The translations under genes were made by a program, and so were the position numbers. From Leptolyngbyaceae cyanobacterium M33_DOE_097 (GTDB taxonomy: Bacteria; Cyanobacteriota; Cyanobacteriia; Leptolyngbyales; Leptolyngbyaceae), in the NCBI GenBank assembly GCA_015296075.1, contig DVDV01000346.1, forward strand, positions 1-35,565: a DNA stretch of 35,565 nt, written 5' to 3'. Of this stretch, positions 24,429 through 34,252 are shown piece by piece (position 1 is the first letter of the stretch; each line of letters opens with the position of its first letter). The notes under the pieces were generated by a model that saw nothing but the letters and a program-made list of their open reading frames with translations, did not search any database and was not told where the DNA came from.

Positions 24429-24691
24429 TGGTTTTACACAAATTGAGCCACTACAGGCAGAGATAACAATTAAATGTCAATTTTTTAAAGATGGCTGGGG
24501 TGAAACCCCGCAATAAAAGAACGAAATAGCAGCATTTTGGTAGGATACTAACCGACTCTAGCGGCGATCGCACGAAAATTTTGATGGTGGACACCAATCG
24601 TAGCAAAGAAAAATTGTTCTGCAACCCAAAAACTGCGTGCTTGCGTTTGCTAGACTGAACCTCCCAGAACCGTAGCAGGTACTTCTATAGT

Positions 24692-24988
24692 ATGTCTGAT
24701 CCAAATAAGGAAAAGAAAGACCAGCAACATCCTCAATGGAGCAAAGATCGTCAGATTGTGAATACCTTGTTAGCGGGCGAAGCAACCGACTTTAACCTGG
24801 CAGAGCTGGCTCGCCTACGCATGCGCTATCTTGGTTTTCCGGGTGCCCGCGACATTCAGAAGGATCTCGACGCTCTGATGCAACGCTGGCAACTCACCGA
24901 AGAAACGCTGCACGAACGAACCCGTGCCTTGCATGCGGCGGGTCAAGTGTATAAGAGCCGAACCGCGCAACAAGAAGATTGGAGCTAA
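24692..24988 (+). CDS. DUF3288 family protein
   Basis: A 98-residue soluble protein of the cyanobacterial DUF3288 family: KDQQHPQWSKDRQIVNTLL, then LAELARLRMRYLGFPGARDI, then a basic helix with LTEETLHERTRALHA. Function is unknown. It is all-helical and charged. The ATG at 24692 is good. It stands alone on the plus strand between ftsL-like and mlaD genes on minus. Confidence 0.85.
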   Translation: MSDPNKEKKDQQHPQWSKDRQIVNTLLAGEATDFNLAELARLRMRYLGFPGARDIQKDLDALMQRWQLTEETLHERTRALHAAGQVYKSRTAQQEDWS

Positions 24989-25092
24989 GGGAATCCGCAA
25001 GTAGGTAAAATCCCCGTTGGAGAGTCGTCTGTGGCAGGGGATTTGGCACTGTCAACCCCCCTGCAATGGGATGATATTTACCCGCAAATGCC

Positions 25093-26340
25093 TTAATTTT
25101 CGGCTGACTTCTTTAGTGGATCGGCTAAATGGTTGAGCTGGTCTGAGTTTACCGTGTGAGATTTGACAGCTTTTACCTTTGAGCGATCGCCTGTTGTACT
25201 GGTCAACATCGGGGTTAAGACCTGAGCTACCTGTGTTTGCTGTTGCAATTGATCGGTTGAAGACACTAACCCACTCAGCCCGTTGATTAACTTCCGTAGG
25301 TTATCGAGCAACGCCGGATCACCCGTTAACTCCTCTAAGTCAGAGGTGATTTTTTGAGCATTTTGAAAGGTTGCGCGCGCCGAGTCTAAGGTCTGTTGCA
25401 ACACAACTAAATTGGTCGGGCTGTTAAGTGCATTTGAGACATCGCGCAAGTTCGCACTAGCCTGCACCGCATTCGCGGACAAAACTTCCAGGTTTTTGAG
25501 CAGTTCTCCCTGGTCAACCCGGTCTACCACCGGGCCAAGCTTATATACCGTCGATCGCAGGTCACGCGTAATCAGATTGACGTTGTTCAGTGTGCTAACC
25601 AGTGAGGTGCGATTGGTATCAATTAAACCATTCACCTGATCGGCGGTCAGTCCCAATTTTCCGGCTGTGACGGTAAACGCCTGAGCGGTGCCTTCAACAC
25701 TCTCCGCCGTTCTTGAGAGGGAGGCAATCTGCACCCGCGTTATGCGAGTCAAATCGCGAAACTCTTTGGTCAACTGGGTCACTTCCGCCGCCGCTGTCGC
25801 ACTATTTTTTGCCAATGTGTTGAGGTTATTAAAGAACTCAGGTTGGCTGTAGACATCAGCAAACTTGATCGAGGCGCGAATCAATTCATCAACGCTGACG
25901 CCGATTTGTCCTTGCAGGCGTGCCTTATTGCAAACAATCAGACTGGGGTCACAGTCGCGATCGAGGGGTTTTGCTTCGATTTCTGCAGTTAACCGCTCAG
26001 TGGGAAAAATATCAATCGAGGTGCTACCCAAGAGGCCAGACTGGTTGGCTTCGACCCTCACGTCTTTGGGAATCACCAGGTCAGGTGGCGAAATTTCAAT
26101 TTCAACCTCAACTCCATTGGGGCCGGGTCGGGTGCGGGTAATTTTGCCAACTGTGACCCCCCGATAGCGCACAGGTGTGCCTTGCTCCATGCCAGCAACG
26201 TTGGCAAAATCAATAAAAACCTTGTAACTGCGTCTGCCTAAGCTGACTCCGCGCAACCAGAGAATCAGACCTGCAAATAGCGATAGCCCCAGGATAATTA
26301 ATAACCCAACACTGCCCTCACGAATACTGCGCGATCGCAT
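25093..26340 (-). CDS. MCE-family lipid-transport protein (MlaD/Ycf22/TGD2-like)
   Basis: A 415-residue protein from the ATG at 26340 (GAGGAGG upstream). It has one N-terminal membrane helix (11-29), an MCE domain (about 37-115; VFIDFANVAGMEQGTPVRYR and VGKITRT), and a long helical C-terminal part (about 150-360), as in cyanobacterial Ycf22-type proteins. Such proteins form a hexameric channel for lipid traffic between membranes. It starts 14 bases after the stop of the ATPase gene, so they form an operon. The MlaE-type permease is not in the window. Confidence 0.88.
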   Translation of the reverse strand: MRSRSIREGSVGLLIILGLSLFAGLILWLRGVSLGRRSYKVFIDFANVAGMEQGTPVRYRGVTVGKITRTRPGPNGVEVEIEISPPDLVIPKDVRVEANQSGLLGSTSIDIFPTERLTAEIEAKPLDRDCDPSLIVCNKARLQGQIGVSVDELIRASIKFADVYSQPEFFNNLNTLAKNSATAAAEVTQLTKEFRDLTRITRVQIASLSRTAESVEGTAQAFTVTAGKLGLTADQVNGLIDTNRTSLVSTLNNVNLITRDLRSTVYKLGPVVDRVDQGELLKNLEVLSANAVQASANLRDVSNALNSPTNLVVLQQTLDSARATFQNAQKITSDLEELTGDPALLDNLRKLINGLSGLVSSTDQLQQQTQVAQVLTPMLTSTTGDRSKVKAVKSHTVNSDQLNHLADPLKKSAEN

Positions 26341-26354
26341 AGTCACTCCTCCTC

Positions 26355-27137
26355 TCAACCAGCCACTTGAATCGGCCCTTCGATATTGCCACTAAAAAAT
26401 TGACGAATGAGTGGGTTGTCGGTTGTGTCCAATTCGTGAACTTTTCCTTCCCACTGCACTTTGCCCTGGTAGAGCATAATGACCCGATCCGCTGTGCGCC
26501 GAATCGTGCTTTCCTGGTGTGTGACCATCACGTAAGACCCGCAGCCTCCCTCCGTACATTGAATCTGACGTACCAGATCTTCAATAATGGTGGAAGCGAT
26601 CGGGTCTAACCCTGCGGTTGGCTCGTCGTAAAGCAGAACTTCAGGGCGATCGCGCGGATTTTCGGGATTTGCCATAATTGCCCGCGCAAAGCTCGCTCGT
26701 TTCCGCATCCCACCAGATAATTCCGCCGGGTAGCGGTCAGCCATACCCGATAACCCTACCATCTTGAGCCGTTCTTCGACTAACTCTCGCACTTTGCGAC
26801 GGGGCAAGTGAGAGTGCTGATACAGCGAAAAACCAACATTTTCATCCACGGTCAATGAGTCAAACAGGGCCGCCTGTTGAAATACCATGCCAATCCCGAT
26901 TGGGTCTTCTGCATCTTCGATGAGGCCCAGGCGCTGTTGACCTTGAATATAAATTTCACCCTCATCGGGTGCTAATAAACCCGCCATAATCCTGAGGATG
27001 GTTGACTTGCCTGTTCCTGAAGGGCCAATAATAGCCAAAGCTTCCCCACGCCGGATCTGGAGGTCAACCATATCCAATACTTTCTTGTCTCCAAACTTTT
27101 TAGAGACACCTTTTAACTCAATCAACGGCTCATCCAT
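26355..27137 (-). CDS. ABC transporter ATP-binding protein (MlaF-like, MCE system)
   Basis: A 260-residue ATPase with Walker A GPSGTGKST (38-46), Q-loop VFQQ (85-88), ABC signature LSGGMRKR (140-147), Walker B VLLYDEP (167-173) and the switch His207 (VTHQ). The GMRKR signature and QAALFDSLTV are typical of MlaF/TGD3-type ATPases. It should drive lipid movement with the MCE protein encoded immediately downstream. The permease must be elsewhere, as is usual in cyanobacteria. The ATG at 27137 has AGGA too close to be ideal. Confidence 0.9.
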   Translation of the reverse strand: MDEPLIELKGVSKKFGDKKVLDMVDLQIRRGEALAIIGPSGTGKSTILRIMAGLLAPDEGEIYIQGQQRLGLIEDAEDPIGIGMVFQQAALFDSLTVDENVGFSLYQHSHLPRRKVRELVEERLKMVGLSGMADRYPAELSGGMRKRASFARAIMANPENPRDRPEVLLYDEPTAGLDPIASTIIEDLVRQIQCTEGGCGSYVMVTHQESTIRRTADRVIMLYQGKVQWEGKVHELDTTDNPLIRQFFSGNIEGPIQVAG

Positions 27138-27462
27138 TCCTAACGTGTCAAATAACCAGGCGTTTAGCGAAGCCTAATCAGGATTTTGTGGCTGTTCCAA
27201 GCGTATCGAAATTTTGTCAATTTAGGTTCTAGAGAGGGACAATCATTTTGATCGAAGGTCAGGTTTTCTAACAAGTTAATTTTGCTTTTTTAGAAAAATA
27301 AGAGTTGAATTTACCTGTTAAAAAAAGATTTTAGAGAAACGGTGGTTTCAGCACCCCTAACTAAAGAACGGACTTTGCTGAGTCTGCAAGCAGGGTCGGC
27401 GAAAGAAGCTATTGCACGAATATACAACATGCCTTGATTGAGAGTGGTAAAAGAGTCATTCT
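27138..27462. other. Intergenic region between gpmA and mlaF
   Basis: About 325 AT-rich bases without a gene. It holds the promoter of the mlaF-mlaD operon and the end of the gpmA transcript. No clear hairpin terminator was found. Confidence 0.4.
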
Positions 27463-28161
27463 CTATTGCTCAAGTATCTGTTTCTTTAAAACGTCTCCAG
27501 TGTCGCTAATTTCGTAAACAATAGGCACTGCGGTTCCCAATTCCATTTTGACAATCTCATCAGCTGATAACTTTTCAAGATCCATAATGATCGATCGCAA
27601 GGAGTTGCCGTGCGCCGCAATCAGCACATTGTCTCCCTGGATAAGATGCGGCATAATCCGGCTGCGAAAAAAGGGAACCGTACGCTTCATCGTGTCGGCT
27701 AAACTTTCACCCCCTGGTGGTGCCACGTTAAACGATCGCCGCCAGATTTGCACCTGCTCTACGCCATATTGTGTGATCGTTTCGGCCTTGTTTTTGCCTT
27801 GTAAGTCTCCGTAATAGCGCTCGTCTAAAACGGGCGTTGGGTAAATTGGCAATTCGTTGGCACAGTCACCGTCGTATTTATCCCAGCCTTTCCAGTTGGG
27901 GTCATCGGCATCATGCTTAATGACGGGCGTGCGCCCCCCACAGATTTCATCGACTTCAGTCAGAATGCAGACGGCCGTTTCGATCGCCCGAAACAACAGG
28001 CTGGTGTAGCAAACCCGCACTCGGTAGTCGCGCAGTTTGCAGGCTGCGATCGTCGCTTCGGCGCGACCCCGCTCACTCAGGGGCACATCGACCCAGCCTG
28101 TAAATCGGTTTTCGGCATTCCAAAGGCTTTGTCCGTGGCGCGTCAAAATTAGGGTAGCCAT
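27463..28161 (-). CDS. gpmA: 2,3-bisphosphoglycerate-dependent phosphoglycerate mutase
   Basis: A 232-residue protein with LTRHGQSLWN and the phospho-accepting His9, GWVDVPLSERG, the acid residue E114 (DERYYGDLQG) and the second catalytic His184 (AAHGNSLRS). It interconverts 3- and 2-phosphoglycerate in glycolysis. Several features, such as the insertion VDEICGGRTPVIKHD, are typical of longer GpmA proteins. GAGGA lies upstream of the ATG. It is read from the same strand as pyk, 91 bases downstream of it, so both lower-glycolysis genes may be co-expressed. Confidence 0.93.
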   Translation of the reverse strand: MATLILTRHGQSLWNAENRFTGWVDVPLSERGRAEATIAACKLRDYRVRVCYTSLLFRAIETAVCILTEVDEICGGRTPVIKHDADDPNWKGWDKYDGDCANELPIYPTPVLDERYYGDLQGKNKAETITQYGVEQVQIWRRSFNVAPPGGESLADTMKRTVPFFRSRIMPHLIQGDNVLIAAHGNSLRSIIMDLEKLSADEIVKMELGTAVPIVYEISDTGDVLKKQILEQ

Positions 28162-28252
28162 TACAAAAAGTCCTCAAGGTCAACACGGCAGGAGCTGCTT
28201 CGGCATCGCAAGCAAGTCAAAAGCGACGGTTTGAACATTCTTAAGCTATGTG

Positions 28253-29707
28253 CTAACCCCCTACCTGATGCAGTTTCAAGAAATTGGTGCCACCCACCTG
28301 CCCAACCGGAATGCCACCCGTGATCAGGATGCGATCGCCCCGGTCAACCAGCTTGCGATCGCACAAGTACTCTTCTGCTTGGCTCACAATCTTTTCAAAT
28401 GAGGACTCTTCATAGTCCAGCAGCAGGGGTTTTACACCCCAGATCAGGTTGAGCCGATGGTAAACGTCGATGTTGGGGGTTAAGGCGACCACTGGCGCGC
28501 GCGGACGTTCTTCAGCCACCAGGCGAGCGGTGTAGCCACTGGTGGTAAAGGCCACAATACAACGCAACGGCAGCAAGCGGTCAATCACATTCAGCCCTTC
28601 GCTAATTGCGTGGGTGTCATCGTCGCGATCGGCAGCGTACTGGTTAAACGTGGCTTGCTTTTCAACTTCGTTCGCGATCAGGGCCATCATGGCAACCGCC
28701 TGCACTGGATAGTTACCCACCGCCGACTCACCTGACAACATGACTGCGTCTGTGCCATCGAGAATCGCGTTGGCCACATCATTCGCCTCGGCGCGGGTCG
28801 GTCGAGGATTTTGAATCATGCTTTCGAGCATTTGCGTTGCCGTAATCACCGGAATGCCTTTTTGGTTGCACCGTCGAATGATGTGCTTTTGCAGAAGTGG
28901 CACCTTGGCTGGACTGATTTCGACCCCCATGTCACCTCGCGCCACCATGATGCCGTCTGTGACTTCTAGAATGGCCTCTAAATTTTCGATCGCCTGGGGT
29001 TTCTCAATCTTGGCAATCACGGGCAAATCGGTGCCTTTTGACGTGAGCAACGCTTGCAAACTGAGAATGTCTTCGGCCCGCCGCACAAAGCTGAGACACA
29101 CCCAGTCAACCCCTTGTGAAATGCCAAACTCTAAATCTTCTTTGTCTTTGTCGGTCAGCGATGGCAGGCGCAGATTTAAGCTCGGTAGGTTGACGCCTTT
29201 GCGGGGTTTCAAAATGCCGCCTTTAATCACCCGACAGCGTAAATTTGCCCCGGCGATCGCTTCGACTTGCAGTTCTAGTAAGCCATCGTCTAACAAAATC
29301 TGCGTTCCCGGCGTTGCCTCTTCTGCCAAATCGGGATAGTCGATCGCAAAACAGTTGGGTTCACTCAAAATGCCGTCGTCGGGCATCAGCGTCACCAGTT
29401 CATGCTCAGTTAAGACGAGCGTTTCTCCTGGCAGTTGGGCAACTCGAATCTTTGGCCCCTGGAGATCTTGCAAAATCGTCACAGGGGTATCAAATTCTTC
29501 GGAAACGTCACGCAACATTTTGATAGTTTTAGCGTGGTCTTCATAGCTACCATGCGAAAAGTTTAGACGTGCAACATTCATACCTGCTTGCACCATCTGC
29601 CGAAGAGTTTCAACCGAGCGACTAGCCGGACCAAGCGTGGCAACAATCTTTGTGCGATGGCTGATTGCAGGGATAGCCGTTTGAGCGGGGCGAGTAATCG
29701 TTTGCAT
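28253..29707 (-). CDS. pyk: Pyruvate kinase
   Basis: A 484-residue protein with the family signature [10 protein letters not shown] (about 231-240), substrate and metal motifs NFSHGS (49-54), [13 protein letters not shown] (251-263) and TATQMLESM (289-297), and a C-terminal domain with the usual length. It converts phosphoenolpyruvate and ADP to pyruvate and ATP. It is the short form without the PEP-utilising C-terminal domain; cyanobacteria usually have a second, longer pyruvate kinase elsewhere. The ATG at 29707 gives the family N-terminus after a 15-residue extension but lacks a visible Shine-Dalgarno. Confidence 0.95.
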   Translation of the reverse strand: MQTITRPAQTAIPAISHRTKIVATLGPASRSVETLRQMVQAGMNVARLNFSHGSYEDHAKTIKMLRDVSEEFDTPVTILQDLQGPKIRVAQLPGETLVLTEHELVTLMPDDGILSEPNCFAIDYPDLAEEATPGTQILLDDGLLELQVEAIAGANLRCRVIKGGILKPRKGVNLPSLNLRLPSLTDKDKEDLEFGISQGVDWVCLSFVRRAEDILSLQALLTSKGTDLPVIAKIEKPQAIENLEAILEVTDGIMVARGDMGVEISPAKVPLLQKHIIRRCNQKGIPVITATQMLESMIQNPRPTRAEANDVANAILDGTDAVMLSGESAVGNYPVQAVAMMALIANEVEKQATFNQYAADRDDDTHAISEGLNVIDRLLPLRCIVAFTTSGYTARLVAEERPRAPVVALTPNIDVYHRLNLIWGVKPLLLDYEESSFEKIVSQAEEYLCDRKLVDRGDRILITGGIPVGQVGGTNFLKLHQVGG

Positions 29708-30188
29708 ATCAAATGTGAGGAGCTAAATGAGTAGAGAAACGACTGAGCTGCGCTTTATCCTAGAGCAAACTTTTGAGTTTCCTTGTGTCGTGCATGACGA
29801 GTTGAATGGGAATCGTATATTTGCTGATTTTTCCCGGACTTAAGGACAGGTTTTGAGTATGGAGTTGTGTTGGATCGAAGCAGTAAATCGATATCAATAG
29901 CAAATGATTTAGAAAAACGAAATAGATGGAAATATAGAAAATTAGTTGTTTTTTTTGAAGAGATGATGAAGCCAGCCAATCACCATTTCTTATGCAATCA
30001 AATCCGATCCCTAAACGATGTCTGAATTAGCTGGTTTTTGGCGATCGCATCCCTTTTTGTCTCCACTCAAAGACCTACTTCGGAAAGAGGAAATTGTCTG
30101 TAGAAAATCAGAACATAGGTTATTCTGCTGCTAGACATCTGATGATCGGCCTAAATGTGTGATGAGTCTCTCCTATCCCTAAACCATC
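29708..30188. other. Intergenic region between divergent pyk and yvcK
   Basis: About 480 AT-rich bases between divergent genes, containing their promoters. An open frame at 29755-29979 has a biased composition with no family match and is not called. No operator was identified. Confidence 0.45.
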
Positions 30189-31550
30189 ATGACAATCGGT
30201 TTAATTAAACACGCAATCCACGTTCTGAGACTTGATAGCAGTCTGAGTAAGCAACACCGATTGAATCAATGGGTGAAGTGGTTAGCACCCGGTTTGCTGG
30301 TTAAGCGGTGGTTGCTTTTAAGTGCTAGCGGGGTGTTACTAGCGACGCTTGGCTTCGCTATTTGGATCAAGCTCACACCTGTTTTTCACACGACTCAGCT
30401 GCTGCAAAAGATTGCTGATCTTGTTCCCAGTTATATCAGTGGCCCGTTGGTCATGGGTTCTGGTCTGCTGCTGGTGTGGTGGGGCCAAACCCGAACGCTG
30501 GGTTCTATTACAGAGGCGTTGATGCCGGGGGGCGATGCCGAGTTGGTGGATGTGCTTTTGACCCATCGACGCTTGCATCGTGGCCCTAAAATTGTGGCGA
30601 TCGGGGGTGGTACAGGTTTATCAACTTTGCTGCGTGGTTTAAAGGAATATAGTGCGAACATTACAGCGATTGTGACCGTTGCCGATGATGGCGGTTCATC
30701 AGGTCGATTGCGACGTGAGATTGGGGTGTTGCCTCCGGGCGATATTCGTAACTGTTTGGCAGCTCTGGCCGATGAAGAAAAACTGCTGACGGAACTGTTT
30801 CAATACCGATTTCGAGCGGGGGATGGCTTGACCGGGCACAGTTTTGGCAATCTGTTTTTGACCGCGATGAGTGACATCACGGGTGATCTGGTGCAGGCGA
30901 TCGCGGCTAGCTCTAGAGTATTAGCGGTGCGCGGGGAAGTGTTGCCTGCAACGTTGAGCGACATGCGGCTATGGGCGCGGTTGGCGGATGGTCGCTATAT
31001 TGAGGGCGAGTCTCAGATTACGGAAGCAGGTGGCAAGATTGTTGAGTTAGGTTGCACCCCATCCAATCCACCTGCGCTGCCGCAAGCGGTGCAAGCGATT
31101 CGAGAGGCTGATTTCATTGTGATTGGCCCCGGTAGTTTGTATACCAGTGTGATTCCCAATTTGTTGGTGCCCGAAATTGCAGCGGCGATCGATGCGAGTG
31201 ATGCTCCCCGGATTTATGTCTGCAACATCATGACGCAACCGGGTGAAACTCAGGGATATAGTGTGGGTGATCATATTCGGGCGATCGATAAAGCCTGTGG
31301 TAAGCAGTTATTTGATGCCGTTTTAGTTCAGCGTAATTCGCCTTCTGCAAAAGCACTGATTCGCTACGCCCAAGAGAATTCCAATCCGGTGCCGCTTGAT
31401 CGCGATGTGATTGACCAGTTGCAGCGGCGTGTGTTGATGGCGAATGTGATGGATGAAGATGAGCAGACGGGTTTAGTGCGTCATAATCCTAAAGCGCTGG
31501 CTAGAGTCTTGTTCCGTTGGTGCAGTCGGGCGCAAACAACGCATCTGTAG
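30189..31550 (+). CDS. yvcK: YvcK/CofD-like gluconeogenesis factor with N-terminal membrane segments
   Basis: A 453-residue protein. Residues 40-60 and 84-98 are hydrophobic helices, a membrane anchor found in cyanobacterial YvcK. The catalytic-like domain (about 133-445) has [44 protein letters not shown] and [15 protein letters not shown], typical of YvcK, a UDP-sugar-binding relative of CofD. In Bacillus, YvcK is needed for growth on gluconeogenic carbon and affects peptidoglycan synthesis. It is divergent from pyk and near gpmA, a fitting neighbourhood. The ATG at 30189 has a weak binding site. Confidence 0.9.
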   Translation: MTIGLIKHAIHVLRLDSSLSKQHRLNQWVKWLAPGLLVKRWLLLSASGVLLATLGFAIWIKLTPVFHTTQLLQKIADLVPSYISGPLVMGSGLLLVWWGQTRTLGSITEALMPGGDAELVDVLLTHRRLHRGPKIVAIGGGTGLSTLLRGLKEYSANITAIVTVADDGGSSGRLRREIGVLPPGDIRNCLAALADEEKLLTELFQYRFRAGDGLTGHSFGNLFLTAMSDITGDLVQAIAASSRVLAVRGEVLPATLSDMRLWARLADGRYIEGESQITEAGGKIVELGCTPSNPPALPQAVQAIREADFIVIGPGSLYTSVIPNLLVPEIAAAIDASDAPRIYVCNIMTQPGETQGYSVGDHIRAIDKACGKQLFDAVLVQRNSPSAKALIRYAQENSNPVPLDRDVIDQLQRRVLMANVMDEDEQTGLVRHNPKALARVLFRWCSRAQTTHL

Positions 31551-31597
31551 TGGTTGGGGCGATCGCGACTATCCCTTGAACGATGAAGTCCCGGTTT

Positions 31598-31716
31598 CTT
31601 GATCACTGGAGTTTGGACTAATTTCAAAAATACACCCCATTTAGGGGGGGCAGACAGCTGTTTGCCCTTACATATAGTAGAAAATTGCGTTTAGTCTAAA
31701 GTCCCACTTGATCAAG
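31598..31716. repeat. 119-bp foldback element (MITE-like or transcript-end hairpin)
   Basis: The left arm (31598-31621, CTTGATCACTGGAGTTTGG...) and the reverse complement of the right arm (31690-31716) align over about 25 bases with few differences. The centre is a second hairpin, GGGCAGACAGCTGTTTGCCC (31648-31667). The whole forms an imperfect palindrome downstream of yvcK. No transposase is encoded. Confidence 0.55.
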
Positions 31717-31904
31717 GACGTTAGCTTAAGCTTTTGCAACTTTCACATTCATTGCTCCAGTTTGTAAAGAATAGATTAATAATTCGGCTTACTACACGAC
31801 GATAGACAGCTGAACCACTAATCTTGTTAAAAATCTCATAATGGGTGCTAGCTGTTTTATTGAATTTTTCTTTATAGATAAAAATTTCTGGATCGCAAGT
31901 TGTT

Positions 31905-31941
31905 TAGGAGGCAGACACTTTTATTAGAGTCTTGCCCTTAC
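31905..31941. repeat. Second copy-like hairpin, GGCAGACA...TTGCCCTTAC
   Basis: TTAGGAGGCAGACAC and GTCTTGCCCTTAC form a hairpin sharing its arms with the centre of the element at 31598-31716 (GGGCAGACA and TTGCCCTTAC). This suggests a dispersed small repeat. The remaining bases of 31551-32106 show no gene; the galE promoter should lie at the right end. Confidence 0.5.
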
Positions 31942-32106
31942 TTGTGGTTGATTTCCAGATATTAGCGGCAGGTTAGTCTTAAAGCAGGCAACCGCGTTCG
32001 TTAAATGTCGTCTCCTCTTCCACCGGGTTCTATCTTTTCCATTAATTAGGGTGGCTCTATTTCGTAGCTTTTCCATTGTTCTTTATCTAAAAAATAGGGA
32101 TTCGCA

Positions 32107-33105
32107 ATGTCGTTTGATCAAGCCATTTTGGTAACCGGTGGTGCCGGATACATCGGTTCGCATGGGGTGTTGGCGCTCCAGCGAGCAGGCTACCGGGTTG
32201 TGGTGTTAGATAACCTGGTCTATGGCCATCGAGATATTGTTGATAATGTTCTCAAAGTTGACTTTATTGAGGGAGACACCAACGATCGCGCTCTGCTTGA
32301 CAAAATTTTTGCTGACTATAATATCGGTGCGGTGATTCACTTTGCGGCCTATGCTTATGTAGGTGAATCTGTCAGTGAGCCCGATAAGTATTACCGCAAC
32401 AATGTCGTGGGCACGCTGACCTTGCTAGAGGCAATGGTTGCCGCCGGGATTGATAAGTTCGTGTTTTCGTCTACTTGCGCGACCTACGGCATTCCGAAAA
32501 CGGTGCCTATCCCCGAAGATCACCCCCAAAGCCCAATCAATCCCTACGGGATGACCAAGCTCATGGTCGAGCGGATTTTGGCTGATTTTGGGGTTGCCTA
32601 TGGTTTGCGATCGGTTTGTTTCCGTTATTTCAACGCTGCCGGAGCTGACCCGCTAGGGCGACTCGGCGAAGATCACAATCCTGAAACCCATCTGATTCCG
32701 CTGGTGTTGCAAACCGCTTTGGGGATACGCCAAGCGATCTCGATTTTTGGAACCGATTACCCAACTCCAGACGGCACCTGCATTCGCGACTATATCCATG
32801 TGTGCGACCTGGCCGATGCCCATGTTTTAGGGCTACAGTACCTGATCGACGGTGGTGCAAGCACAGTCTTTAACCTGGGAAATGGCAGTGGCTTTTCGGT
32901 GAAGCAAGTGATTGATACCGCACGGGCGATTACAGGCTGCGAAATTCCGGCGGTGGAGTGCGATCGCCGCCCTGGAGACCCACCCGCCTTGGTTGGCAGC
33001 AGTGAGAGAGCCATTCAAACGTTGGGTTGGAAACCTGTTTACCCAGATATTGAGTCCATCATCACGCACGCCTGGAACTGGCACCAAAAGCGTCACAAGG
33101 TTTAG
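32107..33105 (+). CDS. galE: UDP-glucose 4-epimerase
   Basis: A 332-residue extended short-chain dehydrogenase. It has the NAD-binding GGAGYIG (11-17), the catalytic SST (121-123), YGMTK with Y147 and K151, RYFNAAGA and DGTCIRDYIHVCDLADAH. It interconverts UDP-glucose and UDP-galactose, supplying galactose units for glycolipids and polysaccharides. The start is preceded by TAGGGATTCGCA. It converges with the glycosyltransferase genes. Confidence 0.93.
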   Translation: MSFDQAILVTGGAGYIGSHGVLALQRAGYRVVVLDNLVYGHRDIVDNVLKVDFIEGDTNDRALLDKIFADYNIGAVIHFAAYAYVGESVSEPDKYYRNNVVGTLTLLEAMVAAGIDKFVFSSTCATYGIPKTVPIPEDHPQSPINPYGMTKLMVERILADFGVAYGLRSVCFRYFNAAGADPLGRLGEDHNPETHLIPLVLQTALGIRQAISIFGTDYPTPDGTCIRDYIHVCDLADAHVLGLQYLIDGGASTVFNLGNGSGFSVKQVIDTARAITGCEIPAVECDRRPGDPPALVGSSERAIQTLGWKPVYPDIESIITHAWNWHQKRHKV

Positions 33106-33124
33106 TGTTTGAGCGTTGAGATTT

Positions 33125-34252
33125 TTACTCAGCAGTCCACTCGTAGCGATCGCGCTTTGAGTGGAAAAATGGAAACTTGGCGATGAACGGCAGCATCCAG
33201 TGAAAGAGTAGCCCAATTGAAATCATCAGTTGAATTGTAAGCTGCTGTTTGAGGGTAGGGTGACTGGGTACATAAGCTTTGAGCGGCGCGACTGGCTGAG
33301 GTTGCGGTGCCGATTCTAATGTCGGAGTTGCAGCAAGCCATGCTTTGAATAAAAGGCGGTATAAGCTGGGTCGCAGCAGTGGAGTGAATGGATCAGCGCT
33401 GAGTGCTTGTCGCAACCAAAATCGCGTGTTGGATCGATCGCCCGCGCGATCGCACTCATAGGCCAGGTACATATAGAAGTTGCCGAGCGACAAGCGAAAC
33501 AACCGCTCTGAGAGTTCAGGATGGCGCGATCGAATCCCTTGCAACACCAGCCGATAAGACTTTGCCATCGCGGTATAGTCGCGTGACATACTCGTCATTA
33601 GTTTGCGATAACCAACCAGCAACTGGGGCACAACTCGAAACTCGCAATGTTCTGCCAAGCGCAGGTAGACATCCCAATCTTCACAGCCTTGGGCTTGTTG
33701 AGCGCGTAACTCTGGGTCATATAGCCCCGATTGATCCAGATAGGAACGACGGATGAGTGAGGCACTGGCATTGCCTAAAAAGTTGTGGCAGAGCAGCGTC
33801 AAAAAGACATTCCCCTCAATCTTAAAGGCTCGCACCCCTCCTAACGGTTGATCGGTTTCGTCAATGTAGACCGACCAGGAGTAAACGACTCCTACAGGTT
33901 CTCCGCCTGCGATCGCGCACTGTACTTGAGCCGCAATATTATCGGGATACCAGAGGTCATCCGCATCAATGGGCGCAATGAACTCACCCTTCGCTTGCTG
34001 AATGCCGAGATTACGGGCAGCGGCAACTCCAGCATTGGCTTGTCTCAAAAGGCAAACTCGGCGATCGCGCTGAACAAACTGCTGCACAATCTCACACGTC
34101 TCATCCGTCGAGCCATCGTCAATCACGAGGACTTCTAAATTCGTGTAGGTTTGCTTTAACACTGATTCCAGTGTGCGAGGTAGAAACGTAGCCGCGTTAT
34201 AGGCTGGAATAATAACGGAAACAAGTGGTCCGGTTGTCACCAAGTCCGCCAA
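33125..34252 (-). CDS. Family 2 glycosyltransferase
   Basis: A 375-residue protein. The GT-A domain opens VSVIIPAYNAATFLPRTL and has VIDDGSTDET and the divalent-metal motif IDADDLWYPD, typical of GT2 enzymes. A C-terminal hydrophobic helix (ISIGLLFHWMLPFIA) anchors it to the membrane. The start codon is TTG at 34252, with AAGGAG six to eight bases upstream. It overlaps the upstream glycosyltransferase by 16 bases, so they are translated as a unit. The sugar is unknown. Confidence 0.88.
   Translation of the reverse strand: MADLVTTGPLVSVIIPAYNAATFLPRTLESVLKQTYTNLEVLVIDDGSTDETCEIVQQFVQRDRRVCLLRQANAGVAAARNLGIQQAKGEFIAPIDADDLWYPDNIAAQVQCAIAGGEPVGVVYSWSVYIDETDQPLGGVRAFKIEGNVFLTLLCHNFLGNASASLIRRSYLDQSGLYDPELRAQQAQGCEDWDVYLRLAEHCEFRVVPQLLVGYRKLMTSMSRDYTAMAKSYRLVLQGIRSRHPELSERLFRLSLGNFYMYLAYECDRAGDRSNTRFWLRQALSADPFTPLLRPSLYRLLFKAWLAATPTLESAPQPQPVAPLKAYVPSHPTLKQQLTIQLMISIGLLFHWMLPFIAKFPFFHSKRDRYEWTAE

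Noticed and set aside
24558-24785. A 75-codon minus-strand frame overlapping the DUF3288 start
   Set aside because: Shadow frame; the plus-strand DUF3288 gene explains the region.
29755-29979. A 74-codon minus-strand frame between pyk and yvcK
   Set aside because: Biased Phe/Ser/Lys composition typical of AT-rich non-coding DNA; no family match.
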